From Vagococcus acidifermentans (GTDB lineage Bacteria > Bacillota > Bacilli > Lactobacillales > Vagococcaceae), in NCBI RefSeq assembly GCF_003987655.1, contig NZ_NGKC01000010.1:62001-126000 (forward strand): 64,000 nucleotides of DNA, given 5' to 3'. Under the pieces are notes generated by a model. That model was not told where the DNA came from, searched no databases, and saw only the letters and a program-made list of their open reading frames with translations. Made by a program: the position numbers and the translations under genes. Shown one piece after another: positions 44,416-51,638 of the stretch; positions within the stretch are counted from its first letter, which is position 1, and each line of letters opens with the position of its first letter.

Positions 44416-45399
44416 ATGAGAGAGATTACCTATGCAGAAGCTGTCAGAGAGGCACTATCGGAAGCGATGAGAGAAAATGAAGACGTTTTTATGATGGGTG
44501 AGGATATCGGTGTTTACGGCGGTGCCTTCGGTGTCAGTCGTGGAATGGTCGAGGAATTCGGTGAAGATAGGATTCGTTCGACCCCAATATCTGAAGCAGT
44601 GATTGCCGGTGCTTCGGTTGGAGCGGCAATGACGGGGATGCGCCCGGTATTTGAACTTCAATTTTCTGACTTTATTACAATTGCGTTGGATCAGCTCGTT
44701 AACCAAGCTGCGAAAATCAGATATATGTACGGTGGCAAAGCGACAATTCCGCTGGTTATGCGGACACCCGGAGGATCTGGGACCGGTGCTGCGGCACAGC
44801 ATTCACAGAGTTTGGAAAATTGGACGGCACATATTCCGGGATTGAAAGTGATTCAGCCGGCAACTGCATATGATGCAAAAGGTTTGCTTCATGCTGCAAT
44901 CCTTGACAACAATCCTGTGATGTTTTATGAACATAAATTATGTTACCGGACATCATCTGATGTGCCGGAAGGAAAATATGTATTGCCGATTGGCGTGGCA
45001 GATGTCAAAAGAGAAGGCAAGGATATCACGGTCGTTGCTACTGGTATTATGGTACATAAAGCCCTTGAAGCTGCAGAAACGCTGGCAAAGGAAGGCATTG
45101 ATATCGAAGTGGTCGACCCACGAACGCTGGTGCCTTTGGATAAAGAGACAATTGTCCATTCGGTCATGAAGACAGGCAGAGCGGTTGTCGTCACAGAGGC
45201 GGTCAAACGCAGCGGATTTAGCGCCGAGCTTGCCAGTGTGATTGTTGAAAATGAAAGTTTTGACTTTTTAGATGCGCCAGTTGTTCGGCTTGCCGGCAAA
45301 GAAGTTCCGATTCCTTATCATCCTGAGCTGGAAAAATTAGCTGTACCGCAAGTGACGGACATAATCACCGCTTGCCGCAAGCTGATGACAGGAAATTAA
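44416..45399 (+). CDS. acoB: Acetoin/2-oxoacid dehydrogenase E1 beta-like subunit
   Basis: A 327-residue partner of the preceding E1alpha: [30 protein letters not shown], the [19 protein letters not shown] block, [20 protein letters not shown] and the C-terminal transketolase-C domain ([31 protein letters not shown]). It is 12 nt from the E1alpha stop and 12 nt from the E2 gene, with GGAGG sites before both. Confidence 0.92.
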   Translation: MREITYAEAVREALSEAMRENEDVFMMGEDIGVYGGAFGVSRGMVEEFGEDRIRSTPISEAVIAGASVGAAMTGMRPVFELQFSDFITIALDQLVNQAAKIRYMYGGKATIPLVMRTPGGSGTGAAAQHSQSLENWTAHIPGLKVIQPATAYDAKGLLHAAILDNNPVMFYEHKLCYRTSSDVPEGKYVLPIGVADVKREGKDITVVATGIMVHKALEAAETLAKEGIDIEVVDPRTLVPLDKETIVHSVMKTGRAVVVTEAVKRSGFSAELASVIVENESFDFLDAPVVRLAGKEVPIPYHPELEKLAVPQVTDIITACRKLMTGN

Positions 45400-45411
45400 G
45401 GAGGGAACGAC

Positions 45412-46650
45412 ATGGCACATGAAGTGTTAATGCCGAAATTAAGTTCAACGATGACAGAAGGTACCATTACAACCTGGTTAAAGCAGGAAGGTGAATCAGT
45501 AGAAATTGGCGAGCCGATTTTTGAAGTGATGACAGATAAAATAGCTATCGAAGTTGAGGCGTATGAAGAAGGCATTTTATTAAAGCGCTATCTTGGCGAC
45601 GGCGACAGTGCGCCGGTCAATGCAATTGTTGCTTATATTGGAGAGGAAGGGGAAAGTGTCCCTGATGCCGCACCGCCATCTGTTCAAGAAGACGAGTCGG
45701 GAGTCTCTGAAGCAGAGCAGCCAGATACGCCTAATGCAGCTGACGCGATAGAAGAAAAATCAAAGCCCGTAACCACTTTGATTCGGGCAACTCCCTCTGC
45801 CAGAAGGCTGGCAAGACAGCGGAAAATTGATTTGTCTGCAGTCGAAGGGTCTGGTCCGAGGGGCAGGATTCAAGCGGAGGATGTGAAAAGATACAAGCCG
45901 GAGCCGGCAGTACCTGTCGCCGCACCGGCAAAAACAGAAAAAGCTGAAACAGCAGAAGTTATTCCGTGGTCAGGCATGCGAAAAGTTGTTGCAGATCGAA
46001 TGAGTCAAAGCAAAGCGACTGTTCCCCATGTGACAATGAATGCTTCGGTGGATATGTCTGAAATAGACAAGCTGCGCCAGCACTTGTTGCCGGTGGTGGA
46101 AGAGCGGACAGCGTTGCGTCTGTCTTATACAGAATTAATCGTTAAAGCGGTGACAGTGGCGCTTAAAGAGTTTCCGGTTTTCAATGCACATGCTCTTGAT
46201 GACGGTATCCATCTCCACAAGGAAATCAATATCGGTCTGGCAGTAGCTGTCAAAGACGGATTGTTGGTCCCGGTTATTAGAAATGCTCAGGATAAAGGGC
46301 TGGCTGAACTGACTAAAACAGCAAAAGACCTTGCAGGAAAAGCCAGAGAGGGACGACTGAATCCTGATGACATGCAGGGCGGAACATTTACTATCAGTTC
46401 GTTGGGACGTTCGCGTGTCGAGAACTTCACGCCGATCATCAATGCGCCGGAAGTAGCGATTTTAGGTGTTGGAGGCATGACCAAGTCCTGTATAATGAAG
46501 GAAGAAGACGGACAGATGATACCTGTCAACGTCCCTGTTTTACAGCTTAGCTTGTCGTTCGACCATCGTGCAGCAGACGGAGCTCCGGCAGCGGCTTTTT
46601 TGAGCAGGATTGTCGAGATTTTGGAAAATCCGCTGCAGTTGCTGCTGTAA
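45412..46650 (+). CDS. acoC: Dihydrolipoamide acyltransferase E2 of the acetoin-type complex
   Basis: A 412-residue E2 with one lipoyl domain (1-78, lipoyl Lys43 in TDKIAIE), an acidic linker, a peripheral-subunit-binding domain (about 125-160, RATPSARRLARQ...GPRGRIQAEDV) and a catalytic domain (183-412) with H385 in FDHRAADG. It transfers the acyl group to CoA. No E3 (dihydrolipoamide dehydrogenase) gene is in the window, so it must borrow one. Lipoylation could come from LipL (21376-22212). Confidence 0.93.
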   Translation: MAHEVLMPKLSSTMTEGTITTWLKQEGESVEIGEPIFEVMTDKIAIEVEAYEEGILLKRYLGDGDSAPVNAIVAYIGEEGESVPDAAPPSVQEDESGVSEAEQPDTPNAADAIEEKSKPVTTLIRATPSARRLARQRKIDLSAVEGSGPRGRIQAEDVKRYKPEPAVPVAAPAKTEKAETAEVIPWSGMRKVVADRMSQSKATVPHVTMNASVDMSEIDKLRQHLLPVVEERTALRLSYTELIVKAVTVALKEFPVFNAHALDDGIHLHKEINIGLAVAVKDGLLVPVIRNAQDKGLAELTKTAKDLAGKAREGRLNPDDMQGGTFTISSLGRSRVENFTPIINAPEVAILGVGGMTKSCIMKEEDGQMIPVNVPVLQLSLSFDHRAADGAPAAAFLSRIVEILENPLQLLL

Positions 46651-46708
46651 CAGAAAGATTGAAAACAAACAGGTTGTGGAACGAACAAATAATGTGTGAG
46701 GTGCATAA

Positions 46709-47068
46709 ATGTATACTGCAAAAATTATTGATATTGGCGAGCTCGTGCCGGCCTTTGAAGAAGAAAATCTGGTGATACTGTTTGGTTCTAATGTCCCGGA
46801 TGAGCTTAAGTCCATATGTGTGATTCATGAAGAACTAACTGCTGAAGAGAACCCATTAAAACCAGGCGGTCATATATCTTTCGGCAACGACAGCTATGAG
46901 ATTGTGGATGTGGGAAATCTGGCGAATAAAAACTTTGAGGAATTGGGGCATATCTCTGTCTATTTCCGAGAGGGCGACAATGAAATCTTACCTGGTGCGA
47001 TTCAGGTAAAACCGGCAAAATTTCCGACACTGTCAATTGGTGATGAAATAACTATTTCCAGAAACTGA
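46709..47068 (+). CDS. gutB: PTS glucitol/sorbitol-family EIIA component
   Basis: A 119-residue phospho-carrier: VILFGSNVPDELKSICVIH with the phosphorylated His40, then GGHISFGNDSYEIVDVGNLANKN and GHISVYFREGD...LPGAIQV. It gives phosphate to the EIIBC encoded at 38827. Its position after E2, on the other strand from EIIBC/EIIC, ties the PTS and the E1/E2 complex to one pathway. Confidence 0.93.
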   Translation: MYTAKIIDIGELVPAFEEENLVILFGSNVPDELKSICVIHEELTAEENPLKPGGHISFGNDSYEIVDVGNLANKNFEELGHISVYFREGDNEILPGAIQVKPAKFPTLSIGDEITISRN

Positions 47069-47126
47069 TTCTTGATGGTTTGCAATAAAAAGCCGATTTG
47101 TAATAGTTCTGTAAGTTAAAGATAGA

Positions 47127-47169
47127 GAAGACTCCATGAGATTATTGATTTCACGGAGTCTTCTTTATT
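47127..47169 (+). terminator. Terminator after the EIIA gene
   Basis: GAAGACTCC (47127-47135) with GGAGTCTTC (47155-47163), inner TGA/TCA, then TTTATTT. Confidence 0.85.
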
Positions 47170-47333
47170 TGAAAAACGTCATCCATAACTGTTGAATATC
47201 AAAAGACGGATCGAATTTTATGAACGTGTTTTATGGAAAAAAGCAGTGACTAATTTGTCTTTGGAAGGGACAACATAACCAACGTCAGTATTAAAGTTTG
47301 GAATCCAACAGACGACTCTTCGTATTTGCCAGC
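47170..47333. other. Unexplained gap between two convergent terminators
   Basis: About 160 bp with no supported gene. A minus-strand frame spans it (47218-47415) but has no ribosome binding site and reads through the neighbouring terminator; it might be the relic of a gene. Confidence 0.3.
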
Positions 47334-47378
47334 AAAAAAAGAAGCAAAGCCGTATGTTTTTACACGGCTCTTGCTTCC
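47334..47378 (-). terminator. Terminator of the aldolase-TIM-yjbQ operon
   Basis: GAAGCAAAGCCGT (47341-47353) pairs with ACGGCTCTTGCTTC (47364-47377); AAAAAAA at 47334-47340 gives T7 on the minus strand. Confidence 0.88.
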
Positions 47379-47387
47379 AGGCTAGAT

Positions 47388-47906
47388 TTATTCTCCCATA
47401 ATCATTAAATTGCAAGTACGTGTACGCTCACGATTTTGATCCCAATCAACAAAATACACATAGCCGACAGAACCGATTAACGGTTCGCCATCTTTGATAA
47501 TGACTGTTTCACTGGCACCAAAGAGAGACGCTTTGATATGCGCATCTGCGTTTAAAATTGAGACTGGATCAGGCAAATAATTCGGATCTTTTGCGGCTAA
47601 ATCTTTTAGAAATTCCACATGTGCGGGGCCAGGGTACAGATAATCTGATTCAGTATATTGTCTTGGAATCAGTTTATCTAAAATCCGATTTTGATCGACT
47701 TGTAAAAATTCATCACCTTTCCAATCTTTATCATGTACATATTCTTCAAAGATTACTGAGCAAGTCGTATGTGGTGTGGTGATGGCACAAAATCCGTCTT
47801 GAATCCCGGATTCTTTGATGGCGTTTCTTAATTGCAACGTAATATCTAAATAAGTAACTTTTCCTGAATGAGTCTCAAGTGACAATTGTTCATGTTTTAC
47901 AGTCAT
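47388..47906 (-). CDS. yjbQ: YjbQ/UPF0047 family protein
   Basis: A 172-residue protein of the YjbQ family: LQLRNAIKESGIQDGFCAI, TPHTTCSVIFEEY with the conserved His/Thr/Cys, NADAHIKASLFGASETVII and GSVGYVYFVDWD. E. coli YjbQ has weak thiamin-phosphate synthase activity; the real role is unknown. It is third in an operon with an aldolase and a TIM-like isomerase, so a sugar-phosphate role should be considered. GAGGG precedes the ATG; 5 nt separate it from the TIM gene. Confidence 0.85.
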   Translation of the reverse strand: MTVKHEQLSLETHSGKVTYLDITLQLRNAIKESGIQDGFCAITTPHTTCSVIFEEYVHDKDWKGDEFLQVDQNRILDKLIPRQYTESDYLYPGPAHVEFLKDLAAKDPNYLPDPVSILNADAHIKASLFGASETVIIKDGEPLIGSVGYVYFVDWDQNRERTRTCNLMIMGE

Positions 47907-47911
47907 TGCAT

Positions 47912-48607
47912 TTACCCTCTTTCTTTATAAGCTTTTACTAAAGCTTCGATCATATCAGTTAACATGTCAGCTGGTGAATCAGCATTAGTGATTCCGCTAG
48001 TGCATCCAGTACCGTCAGCCCCTAGTTCAATTGTCCGGTAAACATCATCCGGCGTGCTTATCCCAGCTGCTTGCATTACTAAAATATTCTCGTCAATCTC
48101 TTTAATTGCCTGATTTGTTTGTTCAATATAACTGCTGTCACTCGTTTGCCCTGTCCCAATCAGATCAGTTGGTTCACATAAAATAACGTCTGCACCCATA
48201 ATTGCGGCAGCTTTGGCCTCAGGAATAGAATCTGCACAGACGATTGTTTCGATGCCCAGCTCTTTTGCGCGTTTGATTGCTTGAGCCAAGGCGGCGACTG
48301 TCATTGGCCGTTCTGCATGATTCAAGAAAACTGCGCGTGCTCCTGCATGGTAAATTGATTCAGGCAATACATGCCCTATCCCTCGTCCTTGTCTAATTCC
48401 ATCCATATGCTGAGCAGTCACGATAATATTTTCTGTGGCATTTTTAACGGCGGAGATGTCGGCAAAAGGGACAGTTACCAGCACAGAACACTCTGGATAT
48501 TTCGAAGCAAGCTTATCAGCACGCTTCGCTAACTTTATTAATTCCTCACCATATAAATATGATTTGGGATTAAAAACAAAAAACGGGTACTTGATTTTAT
48601 TTGACAT
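47912..48607 (-). CDS. Triosephosphate isomerase-like protein, archaeal-type
   Basis: A 231-residue TIM barrel, shorter than housekeeping TpiA (~250). The catalytic set seems present: N and K in FNPKSYL, His in FLNHAERPM, Glu in LCEPTDLIGTGQ, and a C-terminal phosphate loop GADGTGCTSGI. The loops (no YGGSV) resemble archaeal TIM and the tetrulose-phosphate isomerases of erythritol pathways. So it may act on a triose or a tetrulose phosphate. ATG at 48607 is preferred (GGAGGG nearby); the longer frame starting at 48634 includes the ribosome binding site. Confidence 0.82.
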   Translation of the reverse strand: MSNKIKYPFFVFNPKSYLYGEELIKLAKRADKLASKYPECSVLVTVPFADISAVKNATENIIVTAQHMDGIRQGRGIGHVLPESIYHAGARAVFLNHAERPMTVAALAQAIKRAKELGIETIVCADSIPEAKAAAIMGADVILCEPTDLIGTGQTSDSSYIEQTNQAIKEIDENILVMQAAGISTPDDVYRTIELGADGTGCTSGITNADSPADMLTDMIEALVKAYKERG

Positions 48608-48623
48608 TTTTTTGCTCCCTCCA

Positions 48624-49460
48624 TTATTCCGCATTCTTCGTCACAAAAACTTTGTAATAAGTTTCCAAAACCTCTGTCATTGCTTCGTTGGAAAGTTGTT
48701 TCATTTCTATATAATCTTTTGGATGACCATCCATGTTTTTTTGATATGCAGCATTCAGAAAATCAGTAAAGATATTTATTTTTGCAATGCCATTGACTGC
48801 ACAACGACTAAGATTAGTATGGCCAGATGAAGAACCTCCATGTAATACTAATGGAACATTCGTTATTTCACGAATTTCTGATAATCGATCGAAGTTTATG
48901 CTTGGTGTTCCTTGATAAGCACCATGAGCGGTTCCAATCGAAATAGCCAAAGAATCCACATTTGTTTTTTTCACGAATGTTTGGACATCTTCCACCTCTG
49001 TATAAATAGAATCCGTCCTATCGTGATTTTCGTAATTAGTCCCTGCTCCCACATGTCCCAGCTCTGCTTCTACTGTTACGTTTCTTTGGTGTGCATACTC
49101 GACGACTTTTTTAGTGATGGCGATGTTATTTTCTAAACTTTCTTTAGAGGCATCTATCATGACAGAGGTAAAACCTAAATCAATAGCTTGTTTGATGAAG
49201 TCGAAGTCTTCCCCATGATCGAGATGCAATACGACCGGTACGGTAACCTTTTCAGCTAGGTATTTGCCGATTAACGCCGCTTCTTCTAACGATATTAATT
49301 CTTTATGAGCCTGAGCAAATGGTAATATCAAAGGCTTGTTCAGCTTTTCCGCGACTGTGACAAATGTTCTAGCAGAATCAAGGTCAATAAAATTTGTAGC
49401 TGGTACGGCATAGCCCTCTTGACTAGCTTTTAAAAGCATTTCTTTTGAATTGACTAACAC
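48624..49460 (-). CDS. Class II ketose-(bis)phosphate aldolase paralog
   Basis: A 278-residue zinc aldolase of the FbaA/GatY/KbaY family, clearly different from the fba product. Zinc/active-site blocks: VVLHLDHGEDFDFIK, EAELGHVGAG, SIGTAHGAYQG and LVLHGGSSSGHT. It may cleave fructose/tagatose-bisphosphate or another ketose phosphate. GTG start with AAGGAG upstream. First gene of the aldolase-TIM-yjbQ operon, which is more AT-rich than the core genes of the window. Confidence 0.85.
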   Translation of the reverse strand: MLVNSKEMLLKASQEGYAVPATNFIDLDSARTFVTVAEKLNKPLILPFAQAHKELISLEEAALIGKYLAEKVTVPVVLHLDHGEDFDFIKQAIDLGFTSVMIDASKESLENNIAITKKVVEYAHQRNVTVEAELGHVGAGTNYENHDRTDSIYTEVEDVQTFVKKTNVDSLAISIGTAHGAYQGTPSINFDRLSEIREITNVPLVLHGGSSSGHTNLSRCAVNGIAKINIFTDFLNAAYQKNMDGHPKDYIEMKQLSNEAMTEVLETYYKVFVTKNAE

Positions 49461-49473
49461 GAGAACCCACTCC

Positions 49474-49509
49474 TTTTTACATTTGTAAAAATACGTTTAC
49501 TTTTGTAAA
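49474..49509. promoter_or_regulatory. Tandem TTTAC-N4-GTAAA operators
   Basis: An 18-bp perfect palindrome TTTTTACATTTGTAAAAA (49474-49491) and a second TTTACTTTTGTAAA (49496-49509) are exactly 20 bp apart. They lie between the minus-strand -10 box and the aldolase start. CggR, a SorC-family repressor, also uses tandem sites downstream of its promoter. A cre-like AGTAAACGTATTTT (minus strand) overlaps the spacer. Confidence 0.65.
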
Positions 49510-49510
49510 A

Positions 49511-49539
49511 ATCATAGTATAATTAAGTTGAAAAGTCAA
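49511..49539 (-). promoter_or_regulatory. Promoter of the aldolase-TIM-yjbQ operon
   Basis: On the minus strand TTGACT (49539-49534), 17 bp, TATGAT (49516-49511). Confidence 0.8.
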
Positions 49540-49551
49540 TGGAATCCACGG

Positions 49552-49595
49552 ATATCATATGATAAAGATTAATTTATAATGAACATATGTTACAG
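49552..49595 (+). promoter_or_regulatory. Promoter and ACATATGTT sites of regulator 2
   Basis: TATAAT at 49575-49580 with poor -35. ATATCATATGAT (49552-49563) and GAACATATGTTACAG (49581-49595) flank it and resemble the sites at 40861-40873 and 40978-40991. Confidence 0.55.
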
Positions 49596-49620
49596 AAAAC
49601 AGAGAGAGGTGTATAGGCAG

Positions 49621-50541
49621 ATGCTAGATAGAGAAGATCTTATGCTAAAGACTGCTGTGCTGTATTATGAAGATGAGGCTACACAAAGTGAAATCGCAAA
49701 AAAATTAAACATTTCACGTCCGACAGTTGCTTCTTTACTCCATGAAGCGAAAGAAAAAGGAATAGTCAAAATTTCGATTCAACATCACGAATTGCATTTG
49801 TTGAAGCTGCAAGAACATTTGATTGAAAAGTATGGTTTAAAAAATGTGAAGATTGCGGCAAAATCACAAAAAGAAATGAAGGCTGCTGCAGGAAAGCTGT
49901 GTGTCGAACTCATCGAACCTATGCTAAAAAATATCAGCAAATTGGGAATCGGCTGGGGAACAACGCTTTATGAATACGTTTCACAAGCTAGTTTTCTAAA
50001 TTTGAATCACTTGAAAATTACACCTTTGATTGGTGGAATAGGACTTTCAGAGGTCCGCTTTCATTCCAATCATTTAGCATTTGTATTGTCTGAAAAATAC
50101 AGTTGCGATGTTTCATATTTCTATGCACCAGCAATTGCAGATACTTTAGAAGTAAAAAAAATGCTTCTTCAAACAGAATTAATTAAGGGAATTATCGATG
50201 AAGGGAAAAATGTTGACTTCGCAATCCTTGGAGTGAGTGATCCCATCCGTTCATCAACCTATAAAAAATTGAAATATATTTCTAAAGAAGAAGCAGAGCT
50301 GCTTAAAAGTGAACACGCTATTGGAGACATTGGGAGTACGATTTTTACTGCTGATGGCACACCTTTGAAAAAGGGCTTCTCGCAACGCCTTCTTGGCATT
50401 GAACTAGAGGATATAAAAAAAATTCCCCGAGTAGCCATTGTAGCGACAGGAAAAGAAAAGCTTGAAAGTGTTCAAACTCTACTCAACATGAAGTTTATTA
50501 CTGATCTGGTTATTGATGAAGATATTGCTGAACTTTTATAG
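49621..50541 (+). CDS. SorC/DeoR-type sugar-binding transcriptional regulator 2
   Basis: A 306-residue paralog of the regulator at 42439: HTH at about 5-45 (YYEDEATQSEIAKKLNISRPTVASLL) and SorC ligand domain (GIGWGTTLYEYV, PLIGGIGLSEVR, GDIGSTIFTADGTPL, ATGKEKLESVQ). It is divergent from the aldolase operon, which it probably controls along with itself. I use ATG 49621 (GAGAGGTG upstream); the longer frame begins inside an operator-like site. Confidence 0.88.
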   Translation: MLDREDLMLKTAVLYYEDEATQSEIAKKLNISRPTVASLLHEAKEKGIVKISIQHHELHLLKLQEHLIEKYGLKNVKIAAKSQKEMKAAAGKLCVELIEPMLKNISKLGIGWGTTLYEYVSQASFLNLNHLKITPLIGGIGLSEVRFHSNHLAFVLSEKYSCDVSYFYAPAIADTLEVKKMLLQTELIKGIIDEGKNVDFAILGVSDPIRSSTYKKLKYISKEEAELLKSEHAIGDIGSTIFTADGTPLKKGFSQRLLGIELEDIKKIPRVAIVATGKEKLESVQTLLNMKFITDLVIDEDIAELL

Positions 50542-50765
50542 TCCAGTTCATCAGACTGTGCACAGATTCCAAGTTTTTGGGGTAGCTATGTACAGTTTTA
50601 TGTTGAATTTTTACAAATCATTTTTTTTAACTTTTCGCTATCATTCAGTTAAATGACACGCCGTTCAATTTAACAAGGATACTTTGAATATTTATTTGTT
50701 TTTTTCGGTTATATGGAGACTATGTGATATAATAAATGACAAATATTTTTTTAGGGGGAAGTTGG
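50542..50765 (+). other. Gap with nadE promoter
   Basis: No gene. An extended -10, TGATATAAT (TATAAT at 50728-50733), is a good candidate for the nadE promoter; the -35 is weak. No terminator for the regulator gene was recognised. Confidence 0.5.
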
Positions 50766-51590
50766 ATGAGACCGTTGCAGCAGACAATTATCAATGAACT
50801 GCATGTAAAACCGGCTATTAATCCGAAAGAGGAGATTCGCCGCAGTGTGGATTTTCTGAAAGCATATTTAAAGAAACATGATTTTCTAAAAACTTTCGTT
50901 CTGGGAATCAGCGGTGGACAGGATTCAACGCTTGCCGGGCGCCTGGCACAGCTGGCGATGATTGAGATGAGAGAAGAAACCGGTGACCAGTCGTATCAGT
51001 TTATGGCTGTTCGGTTGCCTTATGGCAGACAGAGCGACAGTGAAGATGCTGAAAAGGCGCTGGCGTTTATTGCACCTGATAAAACGTTGGTAGTTGACAT
51101 AAAACCTGCGGTGGAAGCAACTGTAAATTCGCTGAAATATGAGCTGTCTATTACTGACTTTAATAAAGGGAACATCAAAGCCCGCCAGCGGATGATTGTA
51201 CAGTTTGCTATTGCCGGCGACATGAAAGGAGCAGTCATCGGGACTGATCACGCAGCGGAGAATGTGACGGGCTTTTTCACGAAGTTCGGCGATGGTGCGG
51301 CAGATATTTTACCGCTGGCGCGTTTGAATAAACGCCAGGGACGGCAGCTGCTGCAGGAACTTGGTGCGCAACCCGCACTTTACGAGAAGGTGCCGACAGC
51401 TGATTTGGAGGAAGAGAGACCTCTGTTGGCAGATGAAGAAGCATTAGGAGTCAGTTATGAAGCGATTGATGATTACCTAGAAGGAAAAGAGGTCAGCGAT
51501 GATGCGGCTGCGGTCATCGAAAGCTGGTACCGCAAAACACAACATAAACGTCACTTGCCGATTACGGTGTATGATGAGTTTTGGAAATGA
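50766..51590 (+). CDS. nadE: Ammonia-dependent NAD synthetase
   Basis: A 274-residue enzyme making NAD from deamido-NAD, ATP and ammonia. It has the PP-loop [17 protein letters not shown] (about 46-62), [19 protein letters not shown] (split near 160-178) and [14 protein letters not shown]. The ATG at 50766 follows GGGGGAAG; the frame's earlier ATG at 50736 lies by the promoter. Confidence 0.96.
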   Translation: MRPLQQTIINELHVKPAINPKEEIRRSVDFLKAYLKKHDFLKTFVLGISGGQDSTLAGRLAQLAMIEMREETGDQSYQFMAVRLPYGRQSDSEDAEKALAFIAPDKTLVVDIKPAVEATVNSLKYELSITDFNKGNIKARQRMIVQFAIAGDMKGAVIGTDHAAENVTGFFTKFGDGAADILPLARLNKRQGRQLLQELGAQPALYEKVPTADLEEERPLLADEEALGVSYEAIDDYLEGKEVSDDAAAVIESWYRKTQHKRHLPITVYDEFWK

Positions 51591-51638
51591 GTTAGTTAGT
51601 TTTAGGGTTGTTTAAAGATCGGAAAGAGTGATAAAGAT

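Noticed and set aside
47218-47415. 65-residue minus-strand frame in the gap after the EIIA gene
   Set aside because: No ribosome binding site, runs through a terminator hairpin and overlaps the yjbQ end; at most a relic.
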